Below are positions 30,800 through 42,428 of a stretch of 64,000 nucleotides of DNA, one piece after another (position 1 is the stretch's first letter; the number at the start of each line of letters is the position of its first letter). The stretch comes from Chromera velia (Eukaryota > Sar > Chromeraceae), in the NCBI GenBank assembly GCA_018398765.1, contig JAHBMJ010000775.1, positions 92,001-156,000 of the forward strand. Reading direction: 5' to 3'. The notes beneath the pieces were generated by a model. The model was given only the letters and a program-made list of their open reading frames with translations. It made no database searches and was not told the origin of the DNA. The position numbers and the translations under genes were made by a program.

Positions 30800-32533
30800 G
30801 AGCCTGTATGCAGCAGGAGGAGCAGGGCTAGGGACATGCAGGGAAGAGAACGATCAAGGGGGGATGGTGAAGCAATGGATTCCAACAGCGGCAGCGCATT
30901 TGCAAGCATGGCAGACAGGGAGACGAACCCGCCCCACACAAAGCAGCAGCAAATGCACAAAAACCTCATCGATCCCTCCCCCCCCTCAGGGCCACCTTGT
31001 GCCGTCTGGTCTTCCTGGATGAGGCACGCGAGGCGCAATATGAACAAGTAGACGTGTATCCGTAGCTGTAGAAAGAGCTTCCAAGAGAGGGAAGTGTGGT
31101 GGCGGGAGGGATCGGGATGTTGGAAATAAAAGGATGTGGAGGGAATCAAAAGAACAAAGAAAAAGAGCAAGCAGATTATGGTCTTCAGGTATGAGGTAAG
31201 TCAGTGAATCAGACTGGCTAATTGACGTCATTAGTCACGTTTGTGGGTTTCCAGTTTGTCTCTGTTCCCCCCTCCCGCCTGTTTTTTTCCTCTCTCTCTC
31301 GAACAGGCTGGGAATGTACCTGCATGGTCCGATCTCCTCTGCCCCCCTCTCTTACTGGGTGATTGATTGATTGGCGGGGTCGGTCGTGTGTGTGAGTGGA
31401 TGAGTGGAGAACCGGAAGTCAAAGCAAGGTGGTCATTGGATCATACGGAAAGGGAAGAAAGAGGGACGGAAGGAAAGAAGAGAGATGAAAAGCGATGAGT
31501 GGGCGGGGACAGGAATCGGGGAGCCATCCCTGACTTTCGTTTGTTGTTGATAGGACAGAATTTCTTCGTTCCTGCCCCACCCTCCGCTTTTCCTTTCTCG
31601 ATTGATCGCATCCTGCCTTCGCTGTTTCTTCCCCTATTTATTTGCTTATTTATTCGTCTTGTCACTCTCTTTGTCCTTCCCTTCGCAAACTTAACTAAAC
31701 GTGGGCATGCATGCACGCCGGGTTACGGTCGGTTTGTGCATCCACCCAACCATCCCTCTATTTTTCCGTCCAGGTTTTTTTTTAGCGGGCCGGAAAGAAG
31801 AAACAATGCTGTTGCTGTTCCATGCCTTCGAAGGCAGCAGAAAGGGGGGGGCAACCGAAGTAAAGACTCTGTCTGCTTGTAGAACGTGAAGGCGGTTCTG
31901 TCAGAAAATGGACGACAGAGCTGCAGGGATCGTGACGGGTATAGAGACAGAGACCTCACAGGAATGAGCGCCAGTAAATAAATGAATTAATTTGCAAACA
32001 GAGCCAGCGGGTCAGGGTGGAGGAGTGCAGGAAGGAAGAAAAAAAGGAGGCAAGGAAGAAAGGAAAGAAGGAAAGAAGGGAGGAGACGTGGGAGTGAGGA
32101 AGGAACGAAGAAAGGAATGGACCAATGAAGAGTCGAGGAGGAGAAGAGAGGGAACTGGGATGAGAGAGCGCGGTTTCCTTGTACTTTGTTTCTGATTCCG
32201 TTTACTTCTCTTCTCTTGACTGCCCACGTATTTGTTTCTTCCTTCGATCTCCGTGAGTAAGCGCCTTCCTTCACTTGATCGTCTTGCCTTGTCTTCATTT
32301 TATTTTTCCGGTCTGGTGTACGTCTCCCCCCCTTGATTCCTCCTGGATTTCTTCTTTTGTCCGTACTTGCGCCCTTCACTGTATCCACATAGACGATACA
32401 TTCCTTCGATGGCCAGACGGGGAGAAGCAGAACACCACACACACACACACACACACACACGCACGCACGCACACACACACACAGATACACACAAACACAC
32501 ACACACACACACACATACATACACATACACGCA

Positions 32534-32567
<34 letters not shown>

Positions 32568-32605
32568 ACACATGCACACACACACACACACACACATACA
32601 CACAT

Positions 32606-32644
<39 letters not shown>

Positions 32645-33427
32645 CACACTCGAGGTCAAGAAGCGGAGTGATGTAAAGGTGTCCAGAGAGTCAGCCGATG
32701 GGAGTGCGTGCTGATGAACATAAATGAATCCGCTCCTTGTGAGTAATTTGGATGCAGGTGCATGCTTCAATGAATGAGAAGAGGTGAACGTAGATGGATG
32801 TGTGAGTGGGAGATCAGTGAATGAATGGATGCGTGAATGACTGACTGAATGTCTCTCTACGTCTAGGCCCAAAGAGACGGCTGGACTGGAGGCTGTGAGG
32901 TTGAGGGGGAATCACGGGGGGGGAAAACAATTTGTCTGCATGTCTGACGTCACATGGTTGCGCTTCCAGGCGTCCTTTTGGGGCTTTTGGGCGGCTTGAT
33001 CTTCCTTTTGCACAAGGTGTATACTCTATGTATCTGTATATGCGGAGGTTTCAATGCATGCATCACTCCTGCATGTACATGTGATGTGACGACAGACGGA
33101 ATTCAAGGAAAGGGGGGAGAGAGGTCTGACGGAAGGATCAGCTCTCCCACTCTTTTGATTCGAACATTTCTTGATCTATCTATTCCTCCATCCGATTAGT
33201 GCCATTTTCTGAGCTTCGGCGCTCGTTGTATAGCAATGGTATTTGATTTACACTTTGCAATTAACCTAATCGAGCAGTCAAGTACTTAAGTTCAAAAGGA
33301 AAATGATTTTAATGTCATTTGATTTAATTTAATTTGAATTTGAAACAAGTAGAATCATGATTTTGAATATCGTATTAAAATTTATAGGTTAAAATACATA
33401 ATTTAATTAAGTTGTGTAAATATTATA

Positions 33428-33460
<33 letters not shown>

Positions 33461-33600
33461 CTTAAGCTGTTGCTATGCGCTAGCAGCGCTATGTACGTAT
33501 AACAACAGAAATCTAAAGATCTTTAACGTGTTCAAGCAAAACATATACTAGAACATACATGACGCTACGGCTTACTTTTGTAGCCTAGGCCCTATAGAGC
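30800..33600. other. microsatellite-rich spacer, no supported gene
   Basis: Contains GAAGGAAA-type purine tracts at about 32,020-32,110, a large (CA)n block at about 32,439-32,648, GAATGAAT-type repeats near 32,765-32,850, then an abrupt change to AT-rich DNA at about 33,230 with (TA)n at about 33,424-33,461. Open frames here are repeat artefacts or short. Confidence 0.45.
32439..32648. repeat. interrupted (CA)n microsatellite, about 210 bp
   Basis: Near-continuous CA dinucleotides with GCAC and TACA interruptions. Thr-His and Cys-Val open frames on the two strands come only from the repeat. Confidence 0.97.
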
Positions 33601-33614
33601 CTACAGGTTATTAC

Positions 33615-33685
33615 TGAGGTTAACATGTGGTTAAGGTTATATAGACCGAACCATCCGAGTTCAAATCCTACAAGATCATCTTTTG
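33615..33685 (+). tRNA. tRNA-like sequence (tRNA pseudogene or SINE head)
   Basis: It holds an A-box-like segment (ACATGTGGTTAAGGTTATA) and, about 30 bases on, a B-box-like segment (CGAGTTCAAATCCTACA), close to the GGTTCRANYCC consensus. I could not fold a complete acceptor stem with confidence. It lies in AT-rich repeat DNA, so a tRNA-derived SINE or dead tRNA is more likely than a working gene. Confidence 0.35.
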
Positions 33686-34479
33686 CCAGTTTTAGAGCTT
33701 TAACATTCATCTGAAGCAGCGCAGCGAACCACGTGCACAAAAGTCGATTAGCACAAGAATTACTAAATAATCGCCCGGTATGAAAGACTTCTAAAAACTA
33801 GTCCCAAAAACTTTTAATCTGGAAGACTGCAATGAAATCGGAACGATTGATCAATCATCGACTTGAACCACCCCAGCGACATCAACCTCTGAAGAGTTTT
33901 GACGCCTTCAAGCACTTATCAGCCCACTTATCAGCGCCTCCCCCACCAAGGAGACCTTAGCAGTGTGACTCAAATTCATTTAGCCCTAGGAGTAATGTTA
34001 AAAAAAAAAAAAAACAAACAAAAAAAAAGTACGGTTTCCAGGGCATTTTTTTTTGTTTTGCTTTTCAATGATGACCTCCATCAAGACATAACAACCATAT
34101 GTAACACCTTGCAACATAAAAGCAACAGTTGTCTAGACAGTTGTATAATATTCATTTATCATTATAACAAAGAAACAATAGTATAACAGCACGTTTTTAA
34201 GTTATAATAAAAACCACTTTTTGATTTATGTAACACATCAACAACACTAAAACAACATATTTTTTAGTTTGACAATTAACAGAAAAAAAATAAAAAACAA
34301 AAAAGTGAAAATTAATGACCAATTTTTTTTTTTTTTGAAAATTACCCCTAGGTTTAGCCCCACTAATAGGCCAATTGATTGATTGAGCCCAACTATGGGC
34401 CCAATTGCTTTAATATATATGCAAAACTATATAATATATATTTTTCTAGACATGTTTTATCATCAATTCTAAAATTTAA
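33686..34479. other. AT-rich intergenic DNA, nothing recognised
   Basis: A- and T-homopolymer runs near 34,000-34,030 and 34,320-34,340. No supported ORF or RNA gene. Confidence 0.45.
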
Positions 34480-35590
34480 CCCTGCAGGTAGCCTAGGAGG
34501 TAGCTGGGATTTTGCGGAATTTTAGCTTAGGATTTTAGCGGATTTTACGGGATTTTAGCTAGGATTTTAGCGGATTATACGGGATTTTGCCCAGGATTCT
34601 GCTGGATTATATTTAAATAGGGCTAAAATCCTAAAAAATAATAGTCCGGCAGCATAGTTGCACTAGTACAGTACAGTGTAGAAGCAAAACTAGTACAGTA
34701 CAGTACAGTATAATTCGAGCGGCCCGCCCCGCCCTGCCTCACTAAGTTGGGCGGGCCACCCACCACTCGTCCCACTACCTTTTTATAAGCTTTTAAGCTA
34801 AGTTTTGGCATATTTAGCATGTTTATAAGCTAAATTTTAGTAACTTTTTACCAGTGTTTTAGTGAATTTTCATTATATTTTTATAGTAATTTAAGATAGT
34901 ACATAATAAATAGTTAAAGTTTGCATTCTAAAACATAAATTAGAGAAAAAGATGGCTTTAAGTGAAGCCTCTTAACTACGAGAATACAAGGTTTCTGTTC
35001 CACCCCTTGGGTCCTTAGACGAGGTTTTGCATGTTGAAGTCGAGGGGCGGAGAAAATCCAGGGCAACGATGTCCTTGAAGCCTAGTAATAGTCCTTGTAG
35101 ATAACGTTGGAGTGGTGTAAGGCAGTACAGGCTGCGACGCCTCCTCTTCAACTTAACTGTATATCGTCAGACGACAAGGTGGATAACCTCTCCTGGTGGT
35201 GCTGGGACGATCTTATAGAAGCAGCCCCCAAAAACGCTGCCCTCGCCACGGAGGTCTTTCAGGCCGCCAACGCGGTGGGGGTCTCGGAGCGGGGGTTCTT
35301 TCTCTACGACCAGGTTTACTCTGAGAAGAAGACAGACACAGAAGACGCTGGGCACCACAGAAGACAGACATAGATTTTGGGCCTGCAAGGACTTGACCTT
35401 ACGTCTGATAAGTCAGTGGAGGCATTCGATGATGAGTTGGATGGAGAGATGGCAGTTGAATACCTGAAGAGCATCGGACTGGAGTTCAGAGAGACTCCTT
35501 TCTGAGTCTGACAGAAGGGACAGGGAGGAGGGGGGGGGGCAGACTGCTGAGACTGTTGCTAGGACTGTTGTAATGATGGTATATGAATTT

Positions 35591-35628
<38 letters not shown>

Positions 35629-36014
35629 CATATATATATAATTATATATATATGTATAATATACAGTTTCAATTCTTTTGGAAGCTTTCTCTAAGTTACT
35701 GTAATTCATCATTACCATATCATAACTTAGCACACGTTGATAGAGTATTAACGTAGGTTAAGAGACCCCCTAGGACGCTAGAAATAGAAGAAATTATCTT
35801 TTAAGGTCTAGTACAGTATTACACTACAGCACAGTGTAGATGTTATAGTACAGTAGTACAGTACAGTATAGTGTCTAATATAGTGTAGTACAGTGTACTT
35901 GTACAACTATGTCCGGCAAAATCCTGGGCAAAATCCCGTATAATCCGCTAAAATCCCGTAAAATCCGCTAAAATCCTGAGCTAAAATCCCGTAAAATCCC
36001 AGTTACCTGCAGGG
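34480..36014. mobile_element. TIR DNA element, about 1.5 kb, with GGATTTTAGC subterminal repeats
   Basis: The left end (34,480-34,615) starts CCCTGCAGGTA and carries tandem GGATTTTAGC / GGGATTTT units. The right end (35,914-36,014) is its reverse complement and ends TACCTGCAGGG. The match goes further inward (TCCGGCAGCATAGTTGCAC near 34,645 against the complement of about 35,895-35,918), and both inner ends carry GTACAGTA repeats (34,665-34,710 and 35,810-35,900). The interior has a (TA)n block (35,597-35,655) and a small split ORF. Target duplication is unclear. Subterminal repeats of this sort are common in hAT-like elements, but no transposase is present, so this looks non-autonomous. Confidence 0.65.
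35107..35505 (+). CDS. small split ORF inside the TIR element, possibly captured host sequence
   Basis: Exon 1 from ATG 35,107 reads MEWCKAVQAATPPLQLNCIS, then WWCWDDLIEAAPKNAALATE and ends ...RGFFLYDQ at GACCAG|GTTTAC (about 35,312). A matching acceptor near 35,386 (CTGCAAG|GAC) opens a second exon that includes DKSVEAFDDELDGEMAVEYL, with a stop at about 35,503. The two exons have better codon usage than the AT-rich surroundings. No domain is recognised. It may be a fragment of a host gene picked up by the element (Pack-type), or cargo. Confidence 0.4.
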
Positions 36015-36554
36015 AATGATGTGGGGGTGTTTAACCCCTAGTGTTATAATAAGTACGATTTATTTCGATGATACAAAAAAATATTTGCGTACTATATAGT
36101 AGTATAGTATATGGACTGCCAGGAGCGTGGCTCCACCGGCTTAGTCATTCATTCATTCATTTATTCATTCATTCATTCATTAAACTAGCTTTTTTCTTTT
36201 TAACAATATATATATCTTCATCACACTATGTTTATGTATGATTCTACGTTTATCAAGAACCATCATTAACCAATTTAGTGTTGATAATTAATTAAAGACT
36301 TGATCAACTGATTCATGGCAGCTGGCGTGGCTGTTGGAAGTGGAGGCCACCAGAGGGAGGCGCCGGTGGTCGGAAAAAGATCCATCAGGTTGGTAAGAGG
36401 AAAGTTAGGCATCATCGGGTTTATTATTGTTGTTTGTCTTAAGAAGAGTCTGGACGTATTTTCTTTAAATCATAGTTACTATTAAAAGAGTCGGCTCTTT
36501 TATCTTCTGAGAGGGTTCGGTGGGTTTGTTGGCGGTTTAAATTTAGAAAAGATT
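36015..36554. other. spacer with (TCAT)n microsatellite
   Basis: Contains a CATT/TCAT tetranucleotide run at about 36,145-36,182. The right part is the 3' flank of the HAD gene. Nothing else recognised. Confidence 0.5.
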
Positions 36555-38576
36555 TCAGAGTTTCGGAATTTTCTCTTTTTGATGCGGGAATTTCATGGCT
36601 CGCTCTGCTACACGTCTGCTCTGCGTCTGCTCCGCTTTTCTCTGCCCCTTCACGCGGACGCCCGTATCCGTCTTCTCCTCCAGCTTGACAAAAGGGGGCC
36701 ACGTTGCCGACTGGTAGTGCAAACACCCTATCAGCACACTCCTCCAGACTGAAATATCGAGTGACTGTTTATGGCAGACGAGAGACAGTAGGCACTGCAA
36801 GAGAACTCTCACTTGCTGCATGAAAAAAACAAAAAGAAAGAAAGAAAGAAAGAAAGAATGACTGACTGAATGAATGAATGAATCAATGAATGAATGAAAG
36901 AGGCAGGACTGATTCTCATATCAGTTGTTCATCACTTGCAATCACTTATTCAGGTAAAAGCTCCAGGCAAACGGCAAAAGCCATTACTATACACAGAGAA
37001 AACTAGAGAAAACAAATTTGGTCTGCAAAGTGATGTTCACACCTGCCATCACAATCTTGCGTATATTTATGCAGAACATAACCATGTCAATGCAGGTCAT
37101 GCACGTTTTCGTTGTTCTCTTTGAGCCTTTGAATTCACTCCGAGACCTACCTTCGTAAGTGCTTCCAGTGAGACATCACCTTCAAGGAGTTTTACGGTCT
37201 TCACCACGTGAATCAGATTGGAGGCCTTCATGAAACTGCACACACATACAAGGGAGCGCAAGAGAAGGAAGAAATGATGGCTGTAGAGATTGATGAAAGA
37301 GACACAATAACTCGCGCATCATTTATGCACTACCAGTAAGACGAATTAAGGAAAGAGAAAGATAGGGAAGCAGACATACTGAATGCATTCAAATTTCCCT
37401 CATCACCCCCTCGCTCTTCTTTTCCCTTCCCTGCTCACTCACTGGGATACGTAGGTCGCTGCGTGCTGCTCAAGTGGACCATCCCCGATGGAAATGAGGT
37501 TCTTCATTTGCCGCGGAGGACGACACGTAAGGTGTGCCTCAAACAGGCTGTAGAATGCAAGCCGCTGCACACACATGAGAGAGGCAACCAGAGTGGAGAG
37601 AAATATCTGTCAACAGACACGTAAAGAATTTCACACCAAAACCATTACCGGAAAAGAAAAGATCAGCAGAGACCCCTTCCAAAGAAACCACAACGAGCCT
37701 TCACATTGCACGAGAACAAAACAAACCCATACATAAATGTCGGGGAACTCCCTGACCTTCCAGAACTCCAGGTCCACACTCTCATAGTACAAATCGTGGT
37801 GTACGATCACCTCCACATCCAATGGACCATCATGCCCCTCCTGGCTCCCACTTAGAAGACCGTCTTCAGAGTACAGACACCTGTACAGCCGTGGCATCAC
37901 ATCTCTCAGGGCCTCCTCGGCCCACATGCTGGAGGCAGCTGTGACAATTTTCATGCCATTGTGTGTCTGCCTCCAGGCACTCTCCATATAAGGGGCTCTC
38001 AGAATGTTGGCGCTCTATAACCATGCAGCTGCCTAGCTACTGGCAGGCCTGGGTCAAAAGAGAAATCCCCGAAAGTTCAAGATCCTCCAGGCGGTCTCTC
38101 TGTTCTTGAGGGAGACTCTGCAAGACTGTGGAGGTGGTAGGGCAGTTGAGTTCTCTGTTCGGGTTGAACGTGTTCTGAAGCCAGGAGGTGGGGAAAAGGG
38201 TGTCATCAAAGTCGAACAGGATGAGGGTGAAGGGAGGCGAGAAGACCTCCCCTGCCGCAAGCCCCGCGTTCCTTCTCCTCTTTTCGATGCCCCCCCCTCC
38301 CCATCCTCTTCCGCGGAGACCTCTCGCAAAGGCAGAGAAACACTCGAGCAATACGGCATCGTACACCCAACAAAGAGACCGCAATCTCTGCCTGCAACCT
38401 CTCTTCTGACCTCGAAGTCCACTGTTGAGCAGCTGCAAGGCGCAACCAAAGAAACAAAGCGTCAGGGAGAGGGGCACTCGCCATCTGAAAGGACGGGGAC
38501 AAAGGCCATGCAAGCATAGTCTTCCTGTCGCTCTAACTGTGCTTCTGCACTCCTGTTTAGACAGAGGCAAGCGCAC
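36555..38576 (-). CDS. HAD-superfamily hydrolase (five exons, start uncertain)
   Basis: Exons on the minus strand: up to 38576-38041, 37997-37757, 37564 to about 37450, about 37238-37152, and about 36816-36555 (TGA), with phases that fit throughout. HAD motif I is clear (FTLILFDFDDTLFPTSWL, nucleophile and acid Asp-x-Asp). Motif II is in MKIVTAASSMW. A Lys for motif III may be in LEFWKRLAFYS. Motif IV is KNLISIGDGPLEQHAA. This is the pattern of eukaryotic HAD-like proteins that hydrolyse small phosphorylated substrates. The substrate cannot be told from sequence. The first intron is only about 43 nt. The N-terminal 90 or so residues before motif I are low quality, and the real start may be nearer motif I or across the assembly gap. 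Confidence 0.78.
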
Positions 38577-38632
38577 TGGAAAGCGAGAAGGGAAGCCTCA
38601 CGACCGTCCCACACATCTTTCTCTCTCCCCCC

Positions 38633-38729
38633 NNNNNNNNNNNNNNNNNNNNNNNNNNNNNNNNNNNNNNNNNNNNNNNNNNNNNNNNNNNNNNNNNNNN
38701 NNNNNNNNNNNNNNNNNNNNNNNNNNNNN
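38633..38729. other. assembly gap (97 N)
   Basis: A run of N flanked by CT-rich sequence on both sides (CTCTCTCCCCCC before, CTCTCTTTCTCTCC after). This suggests the assembly broke in a long pyrimidine microsatellite. Confidence 1.
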
Positions 38730-38751
38730 CTCTCTTTCTCTCCCTCTCTCC

Positions 38752-38765
38752 CCCCCACCCACCCA

Positions 38766-38813
<48 letters not shown>

Positions 38814-38817
38814 ACAC

Positions 38818-38852
<35 letters not shown>
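38752..38852. repeat. (CA)n-(GA)n compound microsatellite beside the gap
   Basis: About 60 bases of CA dinucleotides are followed by about 30 bases of GA. Same architecture as the intron repeats in the FKBP gene. Confidence 0.95.
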
Positions 38853-38854
<2 letters not shown>

Positions 38855-38939
38855 GAGAGAGGGACGTTCCGAGGCCTCCATGGAAGGAAAAGCGGGCGAA
38901 AGACGTTGACTGCTGACTGACTTTCCGAGCGCTTCTAGG

Positions 38940-41875
38940 GTGAGCCGACACTTGGACAGCCACTCCATGAAGTGGTGGTCGAGCAGGTACGGGGGTGGGG
39001 GGGGGCAGACCCCCCCGCCTCTGTACCCGAATGGACCAGGTTGGACCTGGCCATGTCAATGGAGAGATGGGGCACATCAGGGTCCGCAGGTACCCATCTG
39101 CACTCTAGCTGACCAACCTGCATGCATCCATCAACAGACAAGAGGGCCGGGAGGAAACAAGCGAGGGTCAACCAATATGGGCTGACCTGTACGGTTAATT
39201 ACTATAGGGTATACTCCTTTTGGTTATCTTAATTCTCTGGGGAGACAAGAGAAGCGTCCGACTCAGCGAACTGTCTTCCCGAGATAAGTCTGCAGTTCTT
39301 GTTTTTATCTTACTCGCCTTGCTTGTCTGCATGGTGATGTCGAATTGGAATCCGCCCACAAAGGTTCTCTGCAAGTCATGAAAGTAAAGTTCAGAGGAAG
39401 GAGAGATTCACTGGCAGGGGAAAAAGGAGTCCTGTCTTTCCTTCTTTGAGTACATGTGTGTATATGTAGATGCATGCGTGTACGCGTGCGTGTGTTTGTA
39501 TGTGTGTGTGTAAATGTCCGTGTACGTGTAGGTTTATGTGTGAGTCTGAATGTATGTTTGTAATACTATACGCGTGCATTCTAATCTGTGTGGATGGTTG
39601 CCTATCTTCCTTTTCACATCTCTCTTTCTTGCTTTGAAGAGACTTGTCTTCGACGCCTTTGTGCACCTCAAAGACCAGATTTTTCTCTGCAGGGTGCTGA
39701 CCGGACATCTTAGGGTCTGCCTTCATGGAGGTCTTCCTTCTTTGCCTGCATGTCCTTAAGGACCTTTTTGCCCGCAGGAGGGAACGTCACAGGATGGGGG
39801 GCCCTGCAGATAAAAAAGTAATGACAGCTTCACCACAGGTCCTGGTTGTAGGTTCGCCTTCTTTCAGTCCGTCAACAATACTCTGACCAAGTTTGAACTA
39901 TAGTGTCACAACGCTTTGAACGTTGTCTTAGACACATATCAAAGTCTAGTCCTCAATGCTCTAGAGTCACTGACTGCAGATGCATGTTCAGCTTAAGACT
40001 CGCACTGAGTGAACCTTGTGTCCTCCAAACAAAAAGAGACTATAGAACCACCAGATTGAGAAAGGGCGAGCTGACATGGGAAGAGCATCAACTTCTGACA
40101 ACCCGAGAGAAGCTGCATCGTCGTCGTTTGCCTTGTTCTGCAGGACATCGATGGGAAAAGAGCTAGTCCAAAAGCTCCTGGAGGGACAGTTGACTTGACG
40201 AGTGAATGCCTGACGCTAAAATCGGGTGGCATCAGTTGGAAGACGGGAGTCCATGAAGATGCGAATATCTAAGCCGAGTTTAATTCAAGTTGATCGATGC
40301 GTTGTTCAACGTCAAAGCAGAACACATGCAGTGATACCCTCACTGACCATTTTCTCTCTGTTGTTTGTTCCTCTGTTGCGAGCTACTGTCGTTGTGCCTG
40401 AGGTTGAGGCCGCACTCGACTTCACAGGAGACTTGCCGACGCCACCTGGCATGGTGAGAGGTTTCTCTTTAGGGCGGACGGGCAACAAACAGCCCCCCCC
40501 ATCCCCCGGACAGACAATCCCAACCGAGGCCAGGAGGTTGTACACCCTTGCGAGCCAGTTTCTGCAATGACCGTTACACAATTGAGAAACAGTACGAGGG
40601 GGGAGCTGCAAAAACAAATATGTCCAATCCCCAGAAGCCGAAAAGAGGAGAAAACGAAAAGGGAACGAGAAAAAGGGCGAATCCAAGGGAGGCTGCGGTA
40701 GAGAATTTTGAATAAATGAGAGATCGATTGGAAAGAAAGAGAAGGAGAAAAAAGAACGGAAAGAAAAAGAAAGAGAAGAGAGCTGAGGAGCGAGAGGGCG
40801 GAAAAGGAAGCAAAAGAAAGCAGTGCCAAGCTGTAGGTGTCACAGCAAACGAACTTGTTGTTCTGTTGAACTGGTTGGAGCCCTGCTGCTGGCTGGGGAC
40901 TGCACAGAGTGTCACACATTGCAAAGGTTAAGATTATCAATGAGTTAAAGAGAACCAGTCTCCGTGTTTTTTTGTCTTTATCACCACCAACGAATCGCAA
41001 ATGAAAGAGTGTCAGCAGGAGACGGTACCTGCACACCCTCTTCAAAGAGTCGAAAGGGGATTAGCTCTGAGGGCCTGTGCTCTTAAAGCCTTAATCGTGT
41101 GTGACTCTTGCTCCAATCTGGTTTCGCTATGATCCGCGTTGCATGCTTTCACATAGGGAGTTGACGAGCACTTTCACACAGGCTTGCACGCATGAGAAAA
41201 CGTCCAACAAACACAAACTCACCCAATGCCGTGCATGCTGTCGAGTTTACTGAGAGTGTTTTCCAGCTCCAGCTGGACGCGAGGAATGTTGACCGTCTTG
41301 ATCTCGTTCATTCTCTGACCTAATATGTCAACAGAATGAGCAAGGGTGGGAACTGAACAACGTAATTTCTCTACCAAATTGATGGATGGATATCTGTGCA
41401 TGCATGGGTCGATACACGTATATATACCCATATATGCATGCAAGTATATGAAAAAAGAAAAAAAAAAGTTTGTTTGCGCGCATTCGCGCGCGGAGGTATG
41501 TGTGAGCACTAAGTTTGTGCGCCCTCGGAGCCCTGAGTCGGAGGGCAGCCCGGGTGTACCCGGGTGTATCCGAAGCCCTGAAAAGCATCAGAAATTCGTA
41601 TACAAATTCTTACCAGGTACACGCGTGCATGATTTTTAAGTACCATAATACTACCATTGTGCGAGTGAACATCCGATTACGCATGCCGGGGGTGAGTGGG
41701 ATGTTTTTTGCCCCCCTTTCTGCATAGGAGACCGGCGCTTTTCCACAAAAAACTCGTTCTCATAATTAATAATATGAGTGTGCTTACTCTAGAGCTGTCT
41801 AGAACATTGAGATAAAGGAGATCAACTCGATCAAACATCTAGAAAGTCTGACTTACCAGGAAGGACGTCCAGCAT
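38940..41875 (-). CDS. tentative split gene of unknown function on the minus strand
   Basis: Candidate exons in order: MLDVLPG (41,875 to about 41,856, donor CCTG|GTAAGT); GQRMNEIKTVNIPRVQLELE then NTLSKLDSMHG (about 41,326-41,222, donor GG|GTGAGT); PSELIPFRLFEEGVQ (about 41,075-41,030, donor CAG|GTACCG). The first three join in consistent phases. A Gly/Pro-rich stretch (VYNLLASVGIVCPGDGGG, KEKPLTMPGGVGKSPVKSSA) lies at about 40,390-40,570. RTFVGGFQFDITMQTSKA lies at about 39,320-39,375. YLLDHHFMEWLSKCRLTLEA lies at about 38,925-38,990. The later parts do not join cleanly, perhaps because of poly-G/C runs (40,495 and 39,000 regions) with indels. Helical, no domain recognised. Possibly more than one gene. 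Confidence 0.35.
41685..41765 (-). repeat. copy 1 of an inverted dispersed repeat (partner at 58,386-58,466)
   Basis: CATGCCGGGGGTGAGTGGGA...TTTTTTGCCCCCC...TCCACAAAAAACTCG to TTCTCATAATT matches the reverse complement of 58,386-58,466 with few changes and a small length difference in the middle. Confidence 0.75.
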
Positions 41876-42113
41876 CGTTAAAGTTCTTCAATCGATCAAT
41901 AAAGCAGGTTGAGACAAGGAGACTGCTCTAAACCGCCGGAATAGAAATTCAATCAATCCGTCACGCATGAACAAACGTGTATCTCTTTTTAAGCTGCCCA
42001 CAGACTGCCCACAGAGGCAATATCTCATTCTTTGGGCCTTAAACTAAAAGTCAGGACCCCTCCTTCTCAATCACACTCTACTCAGTCAGTCTGATCGATC
42101 TTCAGACTCAAAT
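41760..42113 (-). repeat. LTR-like repeat, copy 1 (solo), matches 55,546-55,889
   Basis: About 345 bases are roughly 93% alike, in the same orientation, to the block beside the copia gag at 55.5-55.9 kb (shared segments include TCTAGAGCTGTCTAGAACAT and TCAATCGATCAATAAAGCAG). No retroelement ORF adjoins this copy, so it reads as a solo LTR. It carries ATGCTGGACGTCCTTCCTG|GTAAGT on the minus strand, the proposed first exon of the 38.9-41.9 kb gene. Confidence 0.7.
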
Positions 42114-42428
42114 CATTGGGCTCCAGTGCAGTATGGTTGGCGCACGCATTGCGGGACAAAGTGCCCCGATCACCCCTGGCACGCCTTGCATGGCAATCAC
42201 GCACGATGAATCCGCATCTATACTATGATAAAAATAGAAGCCGCAAACGACTGACCTTACATGCCCTGTGAATGATTACACAAAGCCATCCACATTCTTT
42301 AACAGGACAGGCTTCAATCTTCACTTGGCTTAACAGACTCTATTGTTTTGAATTCAAACAAAAAGGTTTGACAAGCAGTAAAGATTGGTCTGTTAGAGGA
42401 CAGAGAGACGGCATAGTGTCAAGCCAAA
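42114..42428. other. short spacer, nothing recognised
   Basis: Sequence between the solo LTR-like repeat and the transposase region. It may contain the left end of the DNA transposon, but no terminal inverted repeat could be identified. Confidence 0.4.

Noticed and set aside
32300-32872. Cys-Val and Thr-His open frames of more than 100 residues
   Set aside because: Artefacts of the (CA)n block.
34480-34500. piggyBac-type end (TTAA before CCC)
   Set aside because: The left end reads TTTAACCCTGCAGG, but the right flank after CCTGCAGGG is AATGATG, so there is no TTAA duplication.
38425-38968. ORFs spanning the run of N
   Set aside because: The translation passes through unknown bases and microsatellite, so it has no support.
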